A stretch of 64,000 bases of DNA, taken from Lophium mytilinum. Its lineage: Eukaryota; Ascomycota; Dothideomycetes; Mytilinidiales; Mytilinidiaceae. The position numbers and the translations under genes were made by a program. This document shows, piece after piece, positions 12,182 to 23,206 of this stretch. Each line of letters begins with the position of its first letter. The first letter of the stretch is position 1. The stretch covers positions 861,832 to 925,831 of the forward strand of contig MU004191.1 in assembly GCA_010093605.1 (NCBI GenBank), read 5' to 3'. Under the pieces are notes generated by a model. That model did not search any database. It saw only the letters and a list, made by a program, of their open reading frames with translations, and was not told where the DNA came from.

Positions 12182-14445
12182 CCCATCCAGTAGCGCATGG
12201 ATACCTTACTTTCCTGCTGTCTGCGAGAAGTTTCATCAGTGTCGACGATACTCTAGAATACAGCTGTGCATGAGCATAGACCGCGTAATGGAACAAATGC
12301 GGACTTCTTTTCTTATGTCCAGCATGAAGCTGTTCACAGTGGACTAGATTGTCTTAAGCCATCCTCAGAAACGAGCTGCAAGTCAATAGAAGTTTAGAAG
12401 CATATTGGGGTGTGGAGCTTTCTTGTTCTAGACGTCTCGGTGTATTCTCCTGTCTGTCGCGTGTACCCGATTTCAAGCAGATCCACACCCGCTTCCTTCT
12501 AATATTACATCTTAGTAACAACGGCACCATTGACGTGCAAATGTTCCTCTTCGCTTCTATTAAGTCTTGGAAACATTTCTGGTTCCCACACTAAGGCGGT
12601 TGTAAAATGAAAGTCCTTGCACATGATTCTAGGAGAAGGACGCAGACTCGAGAAGATGGGCCCTCGTGGCTACTAGTTCTGGGTCAAGAGAATGATACTA
12701 GTTGCCAGTTAGTCAAGCCGAAGATGGAGGGAGTAGAATCACGGAATGTCGACTAACGGTGGAGTTTCCGGCGACCCTTCTTCTCCTTCGCCCTCCGGGT
12801 GAGCGAACACTTGATCTATGATAGCTCCCGAGTCCATATTTGTAGCGCTTGGTGCGATTGCGGAGGCACAACGAGGTAGATTCCCGTAGTAGTTTGAAAA
12901 GAGGATTTCGGTAAATACGAAGATAAAGCAGGTTTCTTGTGAAGTGAAGGACCGCACGCCGCAAGCGAAGGACTCAAAACAACGAAGCAGTGTGATTCTC
13001 CACCGACTCCATCTTCAACATTTTTGTTAAAGTTTGCCTCGCTATTTGTTATGTGCCGAAGGCTATATCACCAAGTTCCCCTATATCGTGTCTCCTGACC
13101 TTGCTCTACAGTTCTCCCTTCTAGGCGTGAAGCCGCGAGTGAGCGCGTACGTAAGCCCACGTGACATGTCAGTGCTAAGAATACCTACACTACTCACAAG
13201 CACGAGGCGCGCCAAGAGGTCTGAAGCTGAGATTTCAACGTGAACTAGCGTTGGAAGTGAGGCTGAGTTGATGCCGGGAGAGCCGAGATAGCTGCCAAAC
13301 TTTTGTCTTGGGCCGGCTTTCGATTTGCTTCAGTGGCAATAAAAGCTAAGCAACCGAGCACTAGACTGATCTATTACCTATTCAGGAAGTTGTAGTACTG
13401 TGTAAGGTACAGCGTATACATTTTGGGGACTATCGAATTGTAATTGGAGTGTTGGACGCGCACTTAGTGTTTCGGTCAGATCATTGGCGAGGACTTGGAC
13501 TTCGAGACTGCGGATGACCTACATGAAATGGACCAAAGAAATAGGTTCCATGGCCCCATTCGCAGGTCTACCAACTGTGAGTATACGACTTCATCATCCC
13601 ATCGTCGTGATTTCATTGCTGAAGCCTATGTCTTTTCCACAAAGCATACGATTACTCCGCTGAATACGTTCTCGTTCGCAAAGCCTCGGGAATACTAATT
13701 ACACGCCCGAGTCCTAGAGAGGTACGTCACCATTGCAATAGATGCACTCGCCTATAGTCTTACTATCGTTTCAAAGGCTTAGAAACCATACGATGTAGTA
13801 CTCCATTGGCTCGCAGTCCCTTCTCCTCGCCGCTAAGACCTTCTAAGGCACCGCCTGACCTGCGAAGAGATCGAAGCACGGAGGAGCAGACGGAAACGAA
13901 GCGGGAAGTAAGCTTGACCGTTGTTTTTGGCCTACTAAAGATTGTTGTGTAATGCTGTACTGAGATTTAGGACTCGGGATACACCTAGTTGCTTGAAATG
14001 GGCTCGCTCTTTACACCTGTCCACTGCCTGATATGCTTTGGCATTTTTTTCAGAATTCATTGGGGACGCGAGCGTGTCCAACTCCGATACCGTGAGCGGG
14101 GCCTTATGAGATAGCGCGGCGATATATGAGGTTGGTAGAACCGATCTGGGATGCCCTTCTGGGATCCGGAAAAGATGCTGGAAAATCACAGGCCGTAGCA
14201 GACAAGTAATCTGAGACTGACGAGACAGTGAACAGAGGCTCCAAAATGGCAGTAAATCCCTAGTTGGAAGCATCAAGTGAATCCATCCCCAGGCCTTGGG
14301 CTCGATCCACTCACCGTATTTATATTCAGCTCCACTCAACACACAAGGAGAACCATCGAAGTCTATTGTAACACGACCACCACCCACCACCAAATCAAAT
14401 ACTCGGACCAGACAATTCAACCCTCATTTCTTACGGCTTTCCAAG
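12182..14445. other. 2.3-kb intergenic stretch, no supported gene
   Basis: The longest open frame (13935..14420, minus, 161 codons) reads into the leader of the next gene and shows no known motif, so I do not call it. The rest contains short frames only. A CACGTG lies at about 13159. The last 150 bp form the leader of the first SprT-like gene. Confidence 0.45.
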
Positions 14446-15324
14446 ATGTTCGGGAAAAAGAAAGCCCCTGCGAACATGGAGGAGCTTAAGAAGATGGTTG
14501 CATCTCTCAATCTACCTTGCACGTGCCCAGACTGCAATCCAGGGGCCTACAATCCACAACAAGTATGCCATACCCATCAAGAGATACGCCTCGACAAAGA
14601 TCCAAAGAGCAACGTGTCCGTCCCCGTGCTGGTTCCGAGGTCATACGAGCCGATGTACTTGGTCGATCGAACCATCGAGTATATAAACCGCGAAAGCACC
14701 CAACCATACCAGCTCCAAAAGGATGCCCGCCAACGTTTGAGAGTGCTATTCTTGGAGACAGATATGATGGCCAATCTTTATGCAAAGAACATCAAGAACT
14801 TCGTCTCGTTGAAGGACCTTCAGCACATCTTCGGCATATTCAATGATCTGTACTTCTTCGGAGCCATGAAGAACGTCCGGATCGAATACAAAAACCGTGT
14901 TTGGGCTGCTATTGGACCCGAATACACAGGCTTTGCGGACACGCCAAGTTCCGGGCGACAACGCTCGATTGTGAAGATAGATCCAATCCAACACCATCGC
15001 TTGTATCCCAGAAAATGCGGCCACGAGGTCTTGAACACGCTCCTGCATGAGGCCTTGCACTGCTTCCTCGATCAGTTCAAGTCCCCTCGTTGCAAGGATA
15101 AGCAATGCGGGTTTTGCAGCAAGAGAGTCGAGAATATTGGACCGGAGGGGCATGGAAGAGCCTGGCAAATTATCGCTGCCAAGCTTGAAAAAGCTATACT
15201 CGGCAACTGGACACTGGGATGGCGTTTGGATATGGGAAGATCGACCGGCTTTCTCCATGACTTGGACCATAAAGGGGGGCAAATGCCAAGTCTTCATGAT
15301 ATGACTGCTTGGGGGTTTGACTAA
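14446..15324 (+). CDS. SprT-like zinc metalloprotease, tandem copy A
   Basis: A single exon of 292 aa. The zincin motif HEALH is at residues 201-205, with a third ligand histidine at 236 in GHGRAW. This spacing and context match the SprT/Spartan family (HExxH, then a GHG block about 30 residues later). Between them is a CGFC pair, and near the N-terminus there is CTCPDC (25-30), both possible extra metal sites. Spartan-type proteases cut DNA-protein crosslinks, but the substrate of this fungal branch is unknown. The start at 14446 was chosen because the same CCAAGATG context begins copy B; the frame is open further upstream but that part has leader-like composition. Copy B, 616 bp downstream on the same strand, is clearly homologous (FNDLYFFGA and LLHEALHCFL shared). 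Confidence 0.82.
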   Translation: MFGKKKAPANMEELKKMVASLNLPCTCPDCNPGAYNPQQVCHTHQEIRLDKDPKSNVSVPVLVPRSYEPMYLVDRTIEYINRESTQPYQLQKDARQRLRVLFLETDMMANLYAKNIKNFVSLKDLQHIFGIFNDLYFFGAMKNVRIEYKNRVWAAIGPEYTGFADTPSSGRQRSIVKIDPIQHHRLYPRKCGHEVLNTLLHEALHCFLDQFKSPRCKDKQCGFCSKRVENIGPEGHGRAWQIIAAKLEKAILGNWTLGWRLDMGRSTGFLHDLDHKGGQMPSLHDMTAWGFD

Positions 15325-15939
15325 TTCTTGTTAAAATGTAGCAAGGATGCGTGGACATGAGACTTACAAGGAAAGGGAAAGACAGTTAGAACACTACTCA
15401 GGCCTGTAGGCAGTAAATCTCATCACGCCTAAGAACAAACCTATAGTAGACAAGAACTTGGGTCGAAAAAGAGACCAAGGTCGGAAAGAATCTAGTAGGT
15501 TACCAGAGGGTGACTGAGGGGCAGGGTGTGAAAAGAAAATGCTGTTGAAAGTATCTCCTATTTGGAAAGATCTCGGAGAGCTTGAGACTATTACGGACGG
15601 GTGAATTAAGTAGTGAATAGGACAGCAAAGGCCTAAGGCAGTCGTGAGTGTTTGTTACCGAATCAAAGGACACTAAATTCACCACCAGGTTTTGGGCTAG
15701 CCACTTCCTCGTACCTGTTTTAGACTCTTAGTATTTGACAAACACACACAACGTTCAAAAGCCTCTTACACAGCTAACGTCAATAAAACCACCGCGACAT
15801 CCGCTCTAAGTGAGCGCACCGTTCCTCGTTCGCACAGTGCCATATCAAAATCTTCTTACGTGTAACGTCGCCAACGTCGATACGCCACTACTAAAACGCG
15901 TCCGACCAAGCGCCTCTCAGCCACTTGCGTCCTTCCAAG
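15325..15939. other. Spacer between the two SprT-like copies
   Basis: This holds the 3' region of copy A and the promoter/leader of copy B. No gene was seen. The two leaders share the CTTTCCAAGATG/CCTTCCAAGATG start context, as expected from duplication. Confidence 0.5.
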
Positions 15940-16851
15940 ATGCCCGCAAGAACAGATATGGTCAAGCAAATGCTGGAAGAAATCAAAAAAGGCGTAAATT
16001 CGCTCAACCGAGCTTGCACTTGCCCAGAATGTAAGCCTGAGGCATACACTGATACCCCGTGCCTCTACCGGCCGAAGCGTAGAAACGTTGACAGCGAACC
16101 CTTTCCCGCGAGCAATGCGCCCGTCCCATTCCTCTCGGTAAGGTCATTCGACGCGATGCACTTGGCGGAGCAGACGACCCAGTACATCGATCGTAAAGGC
16201 CCTCAGATGTACACGCGCCAAAGGGATGCCATGCAGCGTTGGCAAGCGCTCGTGGAGGACGGAGACCTAGTGGCACGACTCGCTAAACCAAACATAAAGC
16301 AGTTTGTCGCAATCAAGGAGCTTCAGAAAGCGCTCGCAGTTTTCAATGACCTCTATTTTTTCGGAGCCTTGAAGAATATCAGAATCGTTTACGGAAATCG
16401 GCTCTCAAAGAGCAATAGAATCCATGGTTTCGGCCACGCATTTACTGCGATGACGGGACAGGCTTCTACAATCGTCATCAACTCAACTCTGCACTATCGA
16501 CACGAAGGCTGGGAAGTTTTAGCTACTCTGCTGCATGAAGCTTTGCACTGCTTCCTCGAACAGCTGACTTCCAAAATTTGCGGAAGGTGCGCGCCTTGCG
16601 ACTTGAGAGTCGATAACATTGGCCGGAGTGGACATGGCAGATCATTCCAGCTTGTGGCGATGAAGCTTGACGAGGTTGGACCTGATCAGCTCGGCTTTGA
16701 TCTTGACATGGGTAGGATAGAGGGTCTTTACAATGACTTGCAAATAAATAAAAACGGAGAGTGGCCAAGTACCCATGACATGGAAGTCTGGGAACTGGAT
16801 GCTTCATCGAAGTCGGAAGAGAACGACGACGTTCGGAGCAAGGCCGAGTAG
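15940..16851 (+). CDS. SprT-like zinc metalloprotease, tandem copy B
   Basis: A single exon of 303 aa, paralogous to copy A. It has HEALH at 199-203 and the third histidine at 232 in GHGRSF. The N-terminal CTCPEC motif is kept, and the Cys cluster before the third ligand is CGRCAPC rather than CGFC. The C-terminus has an extra acidic tail. The start at 15940 is the first ATG. All three expected zinc ligands are present, so the copy looks active. Fragments of further copies follow at 16911 and 17192. Confidence 0.82.
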   Translation: MPARTDMVKQMLEEIKKGVNSLNRACTCPECKPEAYTDTPCLYRPKRRNVDSEPFPASNAPVPFLSVRSFDAMHLAEQTTQYIDRKGPQMYTRQRDAMQRWQALVEDGDLVARLAKPNIKQFVAIKELQKALAVFNDLYFFGALKNIRIVYGNRLSKSNRIHGFGHAFTAMTGQASTIVINSTLHYRHEGWEVLATLLHEALHCFLEQLTSKICGRCAPCDLRVDNIGRSGHGRSFQLVAMKLDEVGPDQLGFDLDMGRIEGLYNDLQINKNGEWPSTHDMEVWELDASSKSEENDDVRSKAE

Positions 16852-16910
16852 GCTCCACTATCTTCCATAGATAACGCGCTCGTGCGACGAGACGCGACCA
16901 TAGCGGGGAT

Positions 16911-16971
16911 AAATGACTTGCAGCACAAGAAAATCGAGTGGCCGATTGCCCATGGCGTGACAAGCCGGGAA
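16911..16971 (+). pseudogene. Relic of the 3' end of a SprT-like gene
   Basis: This segment aligns base by base with the 3' end of copy B (16731-16795). Shared runs are aatgacttgca, gagtggcc, cccatg and gggaac, with only small gaps. In the matching frame it reads NDLQHKKIEWPIAHG against NDLQINKNGEWPSTHD. It is a non-functional tail fragment. Confidence 0.65.
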
Positions 16972-17191
16972 CGTGCACCTTTGATTGGGAAACAGCGTGG
17001 GAATATGAAATGCCGTTCAATATAAGACCAAGCTAGCCCACAACCTCAGGACACCCATCAAGCGCAGATTTTTAGTCCAAGTATCCTCATCGGTATTACA
17101 AGCCCGGATCGCTGCGAACGCGAGCGAGTTTCCAAGCAGCGTGCAATGGACTGGGCTTACTGAAGAATAAGCATTGGAGGTTTGATGCGCT

Positions 17192-17335
17192 ATGTCTTGG
17201 GCAAAGATCCTCAAATGCACATGTCCAAGCTGCAACCCACAAGTATACAACGACGAGAGCCAGTGCCGGACCCATCGACGGATTGGCAGTCGAAACAATA
17301 GCAAGCTGGAAAGGGTGGTGCCGCTTCTGCTATGA
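17192..17335 (+). pseudogene. Relic of the 5' end of a SprT-like gene
   Basis: A 47-codon frame starts with ATG and contains CTCPSCNPQVYN followed by CRTH. It matches the N-terminus of copy A (CTCPDCNPGAYN, then CHTH) better than that of copy B. It stops (TGA) after the VVPLLL equivalent of copy A's VPVLVP, long before the protease domain. It could still be expressed as a small cysteine-rich peptide, but truncation of a paralog is the simpler reading. Confidence 0.65.
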
Positions 17336-17477
17336 TGTCCAGCCAGATTGTTGATGCTTCGCTCTCTCAAATGGGACCTTGATGCAGGTGCAGCGCTACC
17401 AAACGTGCATGATTTTAGAATCCTGTCAACCGCATTGAGAGTTTGGGCTTGAGAGACCTCCCCTCTGTTTCTCTTCT

Positions 17478-18473
17478 TCAGTTCGGACCTGATTGTATTC
17501 CCCATTGTTCAGTCAGCCCTGTCCGTGCTCCCCACGCATTCGCCCCCTCTTCCTGCACTGTTTCCTTTGCGTTGTTGACCACAGGATCTGGTACTTCTCC
17601 CTTGTGTACCTCGTCCCACAACTGTCTCAAAGTCTTTATCTGCGATATCCTCTTAGCACTGCGCTTTAGAAATTTAGTCGGGGTTCTGTGAAAATTCCCA
17701 TCGCGTATCGTAACATCGCTCAACCCCACGTGTGGCACTCTCTTCGCCAGGTCTTCCTGCATCATAGAATTTGCGACAGCAAACTCCGAATAGAAAGGTT
17801 GCCGTTCCACATAATCCTGATATACCGCGCGTGTGCGATCGACATTGACGTGAAACCACCGCACCACCTTAGGCGCAGCGTTCTCGGGGGCCTGACCATG
17901 CTCCGGCGTTTCCTCCATAGCTTCAGACGAATTCTGCACGGGCGAATTCTGGCCGAACTTTCCCTGTCTCTGCGCCGGAATCTGGTTGAGCAGCAAGCTC
18001 GGCCGCGTGATTTCCTCAACCCCGTCCTTCATCGGCGCTTCTTGTATCGTATTCCATTCATCCTCTGGCTTTTCCGGTGATGCCCACGCCGCTTCTTCTT
18101 TCGCCTCGCTCTCGGCTACTGTTTCGAGGGCAAATCGGATCGGGGACGCGTTCAGCGCCTTCTGCGCGGCCTCGGGGTCCCGGTAGATGGCAAACGCGGA
18201 ATTGGGAGCTTCAACGGGCCTCTCGTGCTATGAAGGAGGCAATCAAACGTCAGCGCTTGCTTTACGGAGGGGAAAGAAATGTCGGGAAATCGGGGCTTTG
18301 TAGACGGTAGTTATACGCACACGAAGCGTTTTGTAGATGTCAACTTCTCCGAAGCCCTGCAGTACGCGGAGGACCTCGCGGCTTTCGCCAAGATCCGCGG
18401 GGCGAGGGTGGATGTCGAGGTGGACGGACCTCGTGGTGAGGAGGTGGCGTCCGGCCTTGCGTAGGAGGGCCAT
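17478..18473 (-). CDS. RRM-like protein, possibly mitochondrial
   Basis: Exons 18473..18321 and 18227..17478 are joined across a 93-nt intron in phase 0, giving 300 aa. The N-terminus (MALLRKAGRHLLTTRSVHL) is basic, amphipathic and lacks acids, as in mitochondrial presequences. Residues about 18-90 have an RRM-like alternation: LHLDIHPRP, then SREVLRVLQGFGEVDIYKTL, and SAFAIYRDPEAAQKAL in the position of the RNP1 strand and second helix. The rest is charged with no domain I recognise. Similar uncharacterised proteins occur across ascomycetes; mitochondrial location and RNA binding are inference. Confidence 0.75.
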
Positions 18474-18934
18474 GGGAGCAGAGCGGTGTTGCTGGACGTG
18501 GAGGTGAGATTGATGTCCGCAATAATTATGCCAAGATTATGGTCACGTGAAATTCTGATCGCCGAGTCCGCGCTCATTGGGACTGATCAACACACGCTAA
18601 GGATGAAGCTTGGAGACGCGGTGGTTTGTATGGAACAGGGCTGATGAGTTTGTAGTTATGTGCATATTTACAATCCATTAATATGTGGTATAGATGTCGA
18701 GTCCTAAACCCCTGCTGAGCTCTACCCTTTATGGGAGCGTCATCGCTATTCCCTATTGATAACCCCTTCGAGAGACATCCAGGCCCCTATAAAGCGCCGA
18801 AATGAGGGTGACCCAAACTTTTAATTCCCTAGTACCGCCTTGCGAACCCTTACCGTGGTATATGTGACGCGTCCCATGAAGTCAACCAAAACCTTGAACG
18901 CCTACGCAATGCATCTCGAAATCAGACTTCAACA
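18474..18934. other. Intergenic, no gene seen
   Basis: Upstream region of the RRM-like gene and downstream region of the next minus-strand gene. It includes a CACGTG at about 18544. Nothing else was noticed. Confidence 0.5.
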
Positions 18935-19585
18935 TCACGCCTTAGATGGGAGGCTCTTCCGCGATTTCTTCTTCCGCAGTCGCACGCTCTTCGATACGCA
19001 TGCCTGGCCGCCAAGTCGCTCTCCGGACCGTCTGTACTTTAGTGTGAGGGCGGACGCGCTAGGTCGCCTCGATTCGACTCCAGTGTCCAGTTCTTCGTCG
19101 GAGGACGTCGTTGACAGCCCGTCGCTTGAGCGCGTTCGCGTGCAGATCCGGCATTGCTCGCCCTTGTCCATCATGCGCTCCACCAGCGACGATATGTCCT
19201 TCATATGTGAGGTGTTGCACTGTAGTCGCACGTTGGCCTGCCGCTGTAATCGTATTGCGGCGGGCGATAGTCCATTGTAGGATACTTGGGCGTACGAAGG
19301 TCGGCGTGAGGAGTACGCCGAGTCCACGTCGCGAGCGTATGGGTCGTTGGTTATGGGTGTGTCGTAGAAGGAGGTTGATTCGTAATTGGGATTGTAGCTA
19401 GGGTCCACCTCAAGGGTTTGTTGGCTAAATTGCTGTGATAGTTCGCCCATTGTAACGGCAGCGCTTTCTGGTATATATGGTGCTGGCCATGGCGAAGAAG
19501 TTGGCGAGACGTTCATGTAGGCGCGTTCGAGCTCGAGGTCAGAGGGATGCCGCGAGGCGGCCTCAAAGGAGAAGTTCCGGAACAT
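18935..19585 (-). CDS. Uncharacterised 216-aa protein
   Basis: A single exon starting at the only upstream ATG. The N-terminal half is Ser/Tyr/Pro-rich and looks disordered. A helical stretch follows (AAIRLQRQANVRLQCNTS, then HMKDISSLVERMMDKGEQC). The C-terminus is Lys/Arg/Ser-rich (RLRKKKSRKSLPSKA), which may direct it to the nucleus. The layout (LQRQxNxRLQ, then ISxLVExM) resembles conserved fungal proteins of unknown function. I do not assign a role. Confidence 0.65.
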   Translation of the reverse strand: MFRNFSFEAASRHPSDLELERAYMNVSPTSSPWPAPYIPESAAVTMGELSQQFSQQTLEVDPSYNPNYESTSFYDTPITNDPYARDVDSAYSSRRPSYAQVSYNGLSPAAIRLQRQANVRLQCNTSHMKDISSLVERMMDKGEQCRICTRTRSSDGLSTTSSDEELDTGVESRRPSASALTLKYRRSGERLGGQACVSKSVRLRKKKSRKSLPSKA

Positions 19586-21102
19586 ATCGACAAAGAGGTA
19601 CCGAGTACTATACGAACAGGTAGAAACGCGGCTGCTCAAAGGTAACAGAGGAGTGCGTATAAGATGTGAAAATGAAGACAGTGAGGTCGACGTAGCATCA
19701 AGCCCGTCAGCCAGATGACAAGACGAGGCTAGGTACTGGGCTCAGCGGGCTTTAAGGCTTTTAGGCTTTCGGTCGGTAGGATTTCACAGGGCTAGCAATG
19801 GGAGCCAGCACGAATATGTGGTAGTCTGAGCACGGGCAGATGCCCGCCGTGACGGTCGATGGAGCGAAACCGGGCCTGCGCGCGCGCTGCTGAGGCCAGA
19901 GACACGGCTGGTGGCGACTTCGGGGGCCTATCACACGCCCACAGCGCAAGTGGCGCCCCGAGAAAGCGCCTTATTCGCCTTCAGGCACACCCGACGTAGC
20001 CTGACCACCCGGTCGGTCGAGGCGGAGCGCTGGCCGTTCGGGACAGCGTGGGCGGCAACCCGTGGGCGTTGCAACCGGAAAGACTGCGTTTGGGATGGAT
20101 GATGGGCGGCTCCGGGGTGCTGCTGGGGTGCTGCTGGGGCAATGCGGAACGCTAAATCAGCACTCTCAGTGACTGTTTTCTCAACATCACCGGGCCAAAT
20201 CATATTGAATTTCTCAGAGAACGTACGCAAGTAGTAGAACGAGCTATCAATCCACTTTTGATGCTATGTCAATATTCTATCGTGGGCAGAGCGTTGAAGT
20301 GTTGCGCACGGCCTAATTCCGCGTTGTCCCACGACTTTCTCCTTGGTCCTTGTGGCAGGCAGGGGCTGCGGCGCTAGAAGCTCCCAAGGAACACGTCTAG
20401 AAAAGATTTTCGGGGGTCCTGCAGGATGCAACCCTGTTGTGGAGAGCCTCCTTGCAACCGGCACCTGCAATCGGAGACGAGCCTTACCGCTGCCCTCCAC
20501 TCACCATTTGCCATCCCATCCTCCCCCAACCGCTGCCCGTCATCAACGCCAGCTCAACACCATCGCGTTCTGGACGCGCCACTTCATGCACTCGTCGGAT
20601 CTTCCTGCCGGCTGACATGCGGGTTTTCTCGGTGCCTGCACGCCAGATTTGAATCTCGCCAGCGTCCACTGGCAACTACAGACGGCCTCCAGCCTTGCAC
20701 CCAGCCTGGAGCTGATCCAACAGCCAGGAGACGACCAAAGAGGTAGGTGTTGGAGTACGCTCATATCCGACCGTGCCTCCAGCTCTCCCACGAGCCAGTC
20801 ACTGTCGCCGTCAGCTCTTCCGGTCATCATCTGGCCAGTTTCTCTTTATTTCTTCTTGGCCTGTTCTCTCAGCCGGTAGCAAACCGTTCACGTCTCGACG
20901 CCTCGCGCTTGTGCAAGCCATGCTGATGTCAGGAAGGTGTGCGACGCCCCTGATGAACGATCGGCCTGTACCGTGCTTCAATTGAAACACCTACTCAGCA
21001 TCAGAACTGTGTGAGGCGCCTCAGTCAGCCTTATCTGAAAGTGATCCAACCAGCTGTCTCCTGCAAAGCACAACCCTTATTGCGCCCGGCCTCCCGGCTG
21101 TC
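19586..21102. other. 1.5-kb intergenic stretch, no supported gene
   Basis: It is GC-rich with many short open frames of biased composition but no motif. A small direct repeat (ctgctgggg) occurs around 20118-20140. The right end is the promoter of the second HET gene. Confidence 0.45.
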
Positions 21103-23206
21103 ATGATAGATATGGCGCTGTGTTCAGCTTGCAGCAGCATTAGTGTGGAAGCACTGACCGAAGACCTCGAAAATCCACCCAGCTGGTGGGGGTTGTTCAA
21201 CGGGTTGTCCAAGCCGCGAGGGATGGTCCACCTCCAAAATGCTCTCCAACTCAAACAACCTTGCCCCTTGTGTGCCATCATTAGAGCTTCGATAGTGCAG
21301 TACAACGGAGACGAAAAGTTCCCACGGCGGAAAGGCTCCTCCGCCAGCTCCCAGGAGCAATGGGACGTTGCTGATTTCGAGGCACACCTGATCGATGCAC
21401 CGATCTATTTGCGACCCAAACAGGACTTTCTACGACGGTCATTTCCGGAAGAGAGTGTACCCAGTGCATGGCACCTCAGGGGCTTCACTGCCTTCGTACC
21501 TGTTAAGGGGGATGTTCTGACTGGCGTTGTACGGCTGTTCGCGCAGCCAGGTACAGCAACCCTGTTTCACCGCTCCTATTTTCGTAGCTGAGATGAATGT
21601 AGATAGTGCTGCCGCTCTGAGCTGCGATATCATTGGTAGACCAGCTCTACCATCGTCCAACTGCCCTGAAGCATACACTCTCATGCGACGTTGGATTAGA
21701 ACATGTGTGCAAAATCATGAGGTTTGCAGGGAGACTCTGTCAGGAGCTCTGGTCGATGAGACCGCCCCTCCGGTGCTACCTACCCGCATCCTCGAGATTG
21801 GGCCTGACGACTCTAGGGATCCTCGTCTCATTGAGACCCATGGTTCGACTGGTTACTACGCGGCGTTGTCGCATTGCTGGGGTCCACCTCATAAACGCCC
21901 GATTATGACGACCTCAGAGAACTATGAAGAACGTAAAGCCGGAATACCGTGGAACACGATTCCCAAGGCATACCAGCACGCCATCATAGCTGCTCGAGAG
22001 ATTTCTCTTACCTATATATGGATCGATAGCCTATGCATCGTTCAAAACAATCGCGAAGACTGGTTGAGAGAATCGACTAAGATGGGGGATGTTTATGAGT
22101 CGGCTCGTCTTACGATCGCCGCGTCCCACGCCTCTGATTCCAGCCAAGGCTGCTTCTACGAGCGTCCGGAGCTACCGGAAGCAGTCGAGCTCTCAATTGC
22201 GTACAGAAGCCGAGACGGAGAACTTTCAGGTAGTGTCTTTGCCACAGCCATGCATAGTGACTACGCCGATATCTCACCAGAATTTGGAGTACTAGCGTCC
22301 AGGGCATGGGCAACTCAAGAGTGGCTTCTCTCTCGTCGCATGATCTTCTACACGAGAGGCTGCATAGTATGGTCGTGCAAAGTCATAACGCAGAGAGAAA
22401 CCGGCGGCTCCTTTCACACGACAGCAAGAAACCCGAAATGGAAATTCATCGTAGAGAAATACTCAGCGAGGTTTCTCACGAACGCCGGCGATCGACTCAT
22501 TGCTCTGGAAGGCCTGAGGAGAGAGATTCAAAAGAGGACTAAAGACACATACTGGTTTGGCATATGGAAGAATGCAACGCCGGACCAGCTCCTGTGGTAC
22601 TCTGTAGAGCCAGCAGACCGCCTGCTCAGCCCACTGGAGATACCCACCTGGTCTTGGGCATCTACAATGCACGGTGTTCGGTTTCTCGGCATTAAGAAGG
22701 CAAAGAACGTTTGCAAAGGGATCCGATTAGATGACGAGAAGCAAATTCTTACTATCCTTAGCCAATTGAAGGTTGCTAAGATAACTCCTTTGGTAGCCAC
22801 AGATCAATCGCCGTACGACAACACCAATGACCACTTAACGGCAGCACGATACGAGACTTTCCGAGAAGAGTTGCGTTACGAGCAGACTCCAGGGATGGTA
22901 ACCGCATTATACACAGAATCGGACGAAATAATCGGGTGGGGTCTAATAGACGAAGGCTGTTCAACAGGATCTGTTCCCGACTTGTATTGCCTCGCTCTCA
23001 TGACCAGGAAATCCGATCTAGCCGACCCAGCAGAAACAATTGGAGTCTCAAAGAAAACCGTACATTCTGGCTGGCAGGAAGACTGGGTCCTCCTCTTGCA
23101 GAAGTCACCCATCAGCGATCACGCATACGTGAGGGTTGGAGCTGGTAAAGTTTTCTGGAAGAGCTGGTTTCACGATGAGGCATTGCAGCAAGTCCGAATT
23201 CTTTGA
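21103..23206 (+). CDS. HET-domain protein; reading frame interrupted near 21550
   Basis: The best model joins 21103..21550 to 21588..23206 through a 37-nt intron (688 aa). The second part carries a typical HET domain from about residue 240: YYAALSHCWG, YIWIDSLCIVQ, then EDWLRESTKMGDVYESA. It ends in the usual DEALQQVRIL-like tail. Family role: allorecognition and cell death after hyphal fusion. The joint is doubtful. The intron would be the shortest in the window and has no good branch site. Alternatively, skipping one base in the TTTC near 21565 lets the frame run on with family-like sequence (TAPIFVAE), which would make this a frameshifted allele. Start could also be the ATG at 21112. Confidence 0.75.

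Noticed and set aside
13935-14420. 161-codon open frame on the minus strand
   Set aside because: It has no family motif or intron structure, and it runs antisense into the leader of the SprT-like gene. Not called as a gene.
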